From the NCBI GenBank assembly GCA_018666555.1, contig JABIZD010000149.1, forward strand, positions 1 through 33,623: a stretch of 33,623 nucleotides of DNA. The letters run 5' to 3'. Source of the stretch: Gammaproteobacteria bacterium (GTDB lineage Bacteria > Pseudomonadota > Gammaproteobacteria > Pseudomonadales > Azotimanducaceae). The position numbers and the translations under genes are program-made. Below the pieces are notes generated by a model, which was given only the letters and a program-made list of their open reading frames with translations, was not told the DNA's origin and ran no database searches. Shown piece after piece: positions 32,103-33,623 of this stretch (position 1 is the stretch's first letter; each line of letters begins with the position of its first letter).

Positions 32103-33623
32103 ATGCAACAGCAAACACTGAGTAGTTCTGTGGACTGGATGTCCTGGTTTTTTAAATGTCGTCATTTTGGTTCATCGCTTGCACTTGCTGGCTTGTTCAT
32201 GCTTACAGCCTGTGGTGGCGGCGGTGGCGCGGTTATTACCAAAAATGATTTGGCAGAGCCTGGTACGGATGGCGTTGCTCCAACGCTATTGAGCGTCACG
32301 ATGAAGATGTCCAGGGATAAAGATCCCAAGGCGAACGGTACTGTTAAGTTAGGTCAAGCCGTCAGAATTGATATTGAAGCCAGCGAAGCGATCATGAAGC
32401 CAGAAGTCTTGGTTAATAGCATGCCAGCAGACGAGATTGGCGGAAAAGTGGGTGATTGGTACGCGATTTACAATATGACTGAAGCGGATGCAGAAGGCGT
32501 GGTGACCTTTTCAATTGCATTTGAGGATACCAGTGGTGAAGCTGGTGTCAGCGTTTCTGAGACAACCGACGGTAGCGCTGTAACCTATTGTAGAGAAGGT
32601 TGCTCCACAGGGGATAGTTCCCTGGCCGGAGAATGGAAATTAGCCGGGGAAGGTGCTGCTTCTGTAGGCCCATCTGCAGGAAGCGCTGAGTGGTGGGCAT
32701 CCACTAGTGCTAACGGTGGCGGGCCCGCAGAACGCGCATGCTGGTTTGATGATGTGTTCTACTTTAGCGAAGATGGATCATTCCAGAATCTCATGGATGG
32801 TGAAACCTGGGTTGAAGGCTGGCAGGGAGGTACTGATAGCTGTGGTGTCCCTGTTGCACCTCACGATGGTAGCGCGGTAGGAACTTACAGCTATGATGAA
32901 GATGCCGGAACGCTGGTAATTAATGGTCGAGGCTCGCACCTGGGGCTGGCCAAAGCGGCTAATGGTTCAGAGTTAGCTGCGCCTGGGGCAGCGCCAGATT
33001 CGATTACTTATACGGTTAGCACACTTGACGGTGACAACATGACAGTCACCCTGGAGACTGGAGCTGGCGTATGGTGGACGTTCCGTTTGGCTCGGACACC
33101 TAAGTCGCCTTTACTCGGTAAATGGAAATTAGATGGTGAAGGAGCTGCTTCTGTTGGGCCTTCGCCGGAGAGTGCTGAATGGTGGGCTTCAACCTCGGCA
33201 AATGGCGCTGGACCGGCTGAGCGTGCTTGCTGGTTTGATGATGTTTATCAATTTGATGCCGATGGGTCCTTCAGTAATGTGATGGATGATGAAACCTGGG
33301 TTGAGGGCTGGCAGGGAGGAGTCGATTCCTGTGGCGATCCAGTATCCCCTCATGATGGTAGTAATAATGCGATTTTCCAATACGACGCAGACGCTAGCAC
33401 GTTGAAACTAACTGGCTTGGGAGCTCATTTAGGCTTGGCAAAGGCAGTCAATGGGGCAGAATTGTCTGCACCAGGATCAGCACCGGGTTCGGTGACATAT
33501 CAGGTCACTACGCTGGATGGCGATAGCATGACAGTTACGCTGGAGACCGCAGGGGGAGTCTGGTGGACTTTCCGCTTGACGCGAGTTTCGAATTCTCCTC
33601 TGATGGGTAACTGGAAGCTGGCT
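32103..33623 (+). CDS. Surface lipoprotein of tandem 163-residue repeats, right end cut
   Basis: Open from ATG at 32103 to the window edge (507 codons seen), with an AGGGGAA ribosome site 4-5 bases upstream. A long n-region is followed by LAGLFMLTACGGGGG, a lipobox with a Gly-rich linker typical of lipoproteins. Then comes an Ig-like region (about 55-165) and tandem repeats that each start L.G.WKL. Each repeat contains GEGAASVGP, EWWASTSANG, a Trp/Cys-rich GPAERACWFDDV, ETWVEGWQGG, APHDGS/SPHDGS and HLGLAKA.NG. Two complete copies and the start of a third are present. I recall similar modules beside GH16 enzymes in marine bacteria but cannot name a family; a sugar-binding role is inferred from that and from the adjacent gene. 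Confidence 0.88.
   Translation, partial: MQQQTLSSSVDWMSWFFKCRHFGSSLALAGLFMLTACGGGGGAVITKNDLAEPGTDGVAPTLLSVTMKMSRDKDPKANGTVKLGQAVRIDIEASEAIMKPEVLVNSMPADEIGGKVGDWYAIYNMTEADAEGVVTFSIAFEDTSGEAGVSVSETTDGSAVTYCREGCSTGDSSLAGEWKLAGEGAASVGPSAGSAEWWASTSANGGGPAERACWFDDVFYFSEDGSFQNLMDGETWVEGWQGGTDSCGVPVAPHDGSAVGTYSYDEDAGTLVINGRGSHLGLAKAANGSELAAPGAAPDSITYTVSTLDGDNMTVTLETGAGVWWTFRLARTPKSPLLGKWKLDGEGAASVGPSPESAEWWASTSANGAGPAERACWFDDVYQFDADGSFSNVMDDETWVEGWQGGVDSCGDPVSPHDGSNNAIFQYDADASTLKLTGLGAHLGLAKAVNGAELSAPGSAPGSVTYQVTTLDGDSMTVTLETAGGVWWTFRLTRVSNSPLMGNWKLA
32622..33623 (+). repeat. Three in-frame copies of a 489-bp repeat
   Basis: Copies start at 32622, 33111 and 33600, exactly 489 bp (163 codons) apart, each at a Leu codon of L.G.WKL. 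The first two copies are highly similar in protein but differ at many third codon positions, so the duplication is not brand new, yet no length change has been tolerated. The third copy is cut by the window edge. Confidence 0.95.

Overview
The window looks like chromosomal DNA of a free-living, probably marine, aerobic gammaproteobacterium. The support is a HexR-type central-carbon regulator, Tat-exported oxidoreductases, several glutathione S-transferases, aerobic carnitine catabolism, and a secreted family 16 glucanase beside a polysaccharide-type repeat lipoprotein. The taxonomy is inferred from gene style only. I saw no rRNA, tRNA, CRISPR array, insertion sequence or phage gene.

Layout. 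(1) 1-1666: a divergent pair, a VOC-family dioxygenase-like gene cut by the left edge and a glutathione S-transferase. (2) 2099-6504: a tight operon hexR - pyk - GAPDH-like - gap, whose last three genes overlap by ATGA, preceded by two HexR-operator-like palindromes. The first GAPDH paralogue has lost the catalytic cysteine (C150A), a substrate-phosphate arginine (R231N) and the nicotinamide-contacting asparagine, while the gene behind it keeps all three. (3) 6636-11237: a diiron ferritin-like oxygenase candidate behind two perfect palindromes, then a two-gene isoquinoline-oxidoreductase-type molybdenum hydroxylase. (4) 11325-14973: a GST broken by one in-frame TAA, an M28 peptidase lipoprotein and an unrecognised lipoprotein, with hairpins between the convergent genes. 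(5) 15175-21226, all minus strand: a sterol-methyltransferase-like enzyme, a 12-bp minisatellite, a sodium:solute symporter, a Tat-signal PLP enzyme and an FAD aromatic hydroxylase.

(6) 21566-28549, minus strand: five genes that together read as a CoA-dependent route from gamma-butyrobetaine and L-carnitine to glycine betaine. An NDP-forming acyl-CoA synthetase, an acyl-CoA dehydrogenase and a CaiD-like hydratase would make carnitinyl-CoA. A carnitine 3-dehydrogenase fused to a thioesterase and a beta-keto acid cleavage enzyme would turn carnitine into betainyl-CoA, then glycine betaine plus acetoacetate. A conserved-looking 73-residue protein gene follows, then a strong intrinsic terminator.

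(7) 29359-33623, plus strand: a secreted multidomain GH16 beta-glucanase with dockerin-like repeats, then a lipoprotein made of exact-length 163-residue repeats that runs off the right edge. This is probably a beta-glucan (laminarin-type) use locus.

Most notable: the cysteine-less GAPDH encoded directly upstream of the intact enzyme in a HexR/pyruvate kinase operon, the CoA-dependent carnitine/butyrobetaine cluster, and the repeat lipoprotein next to GH16.
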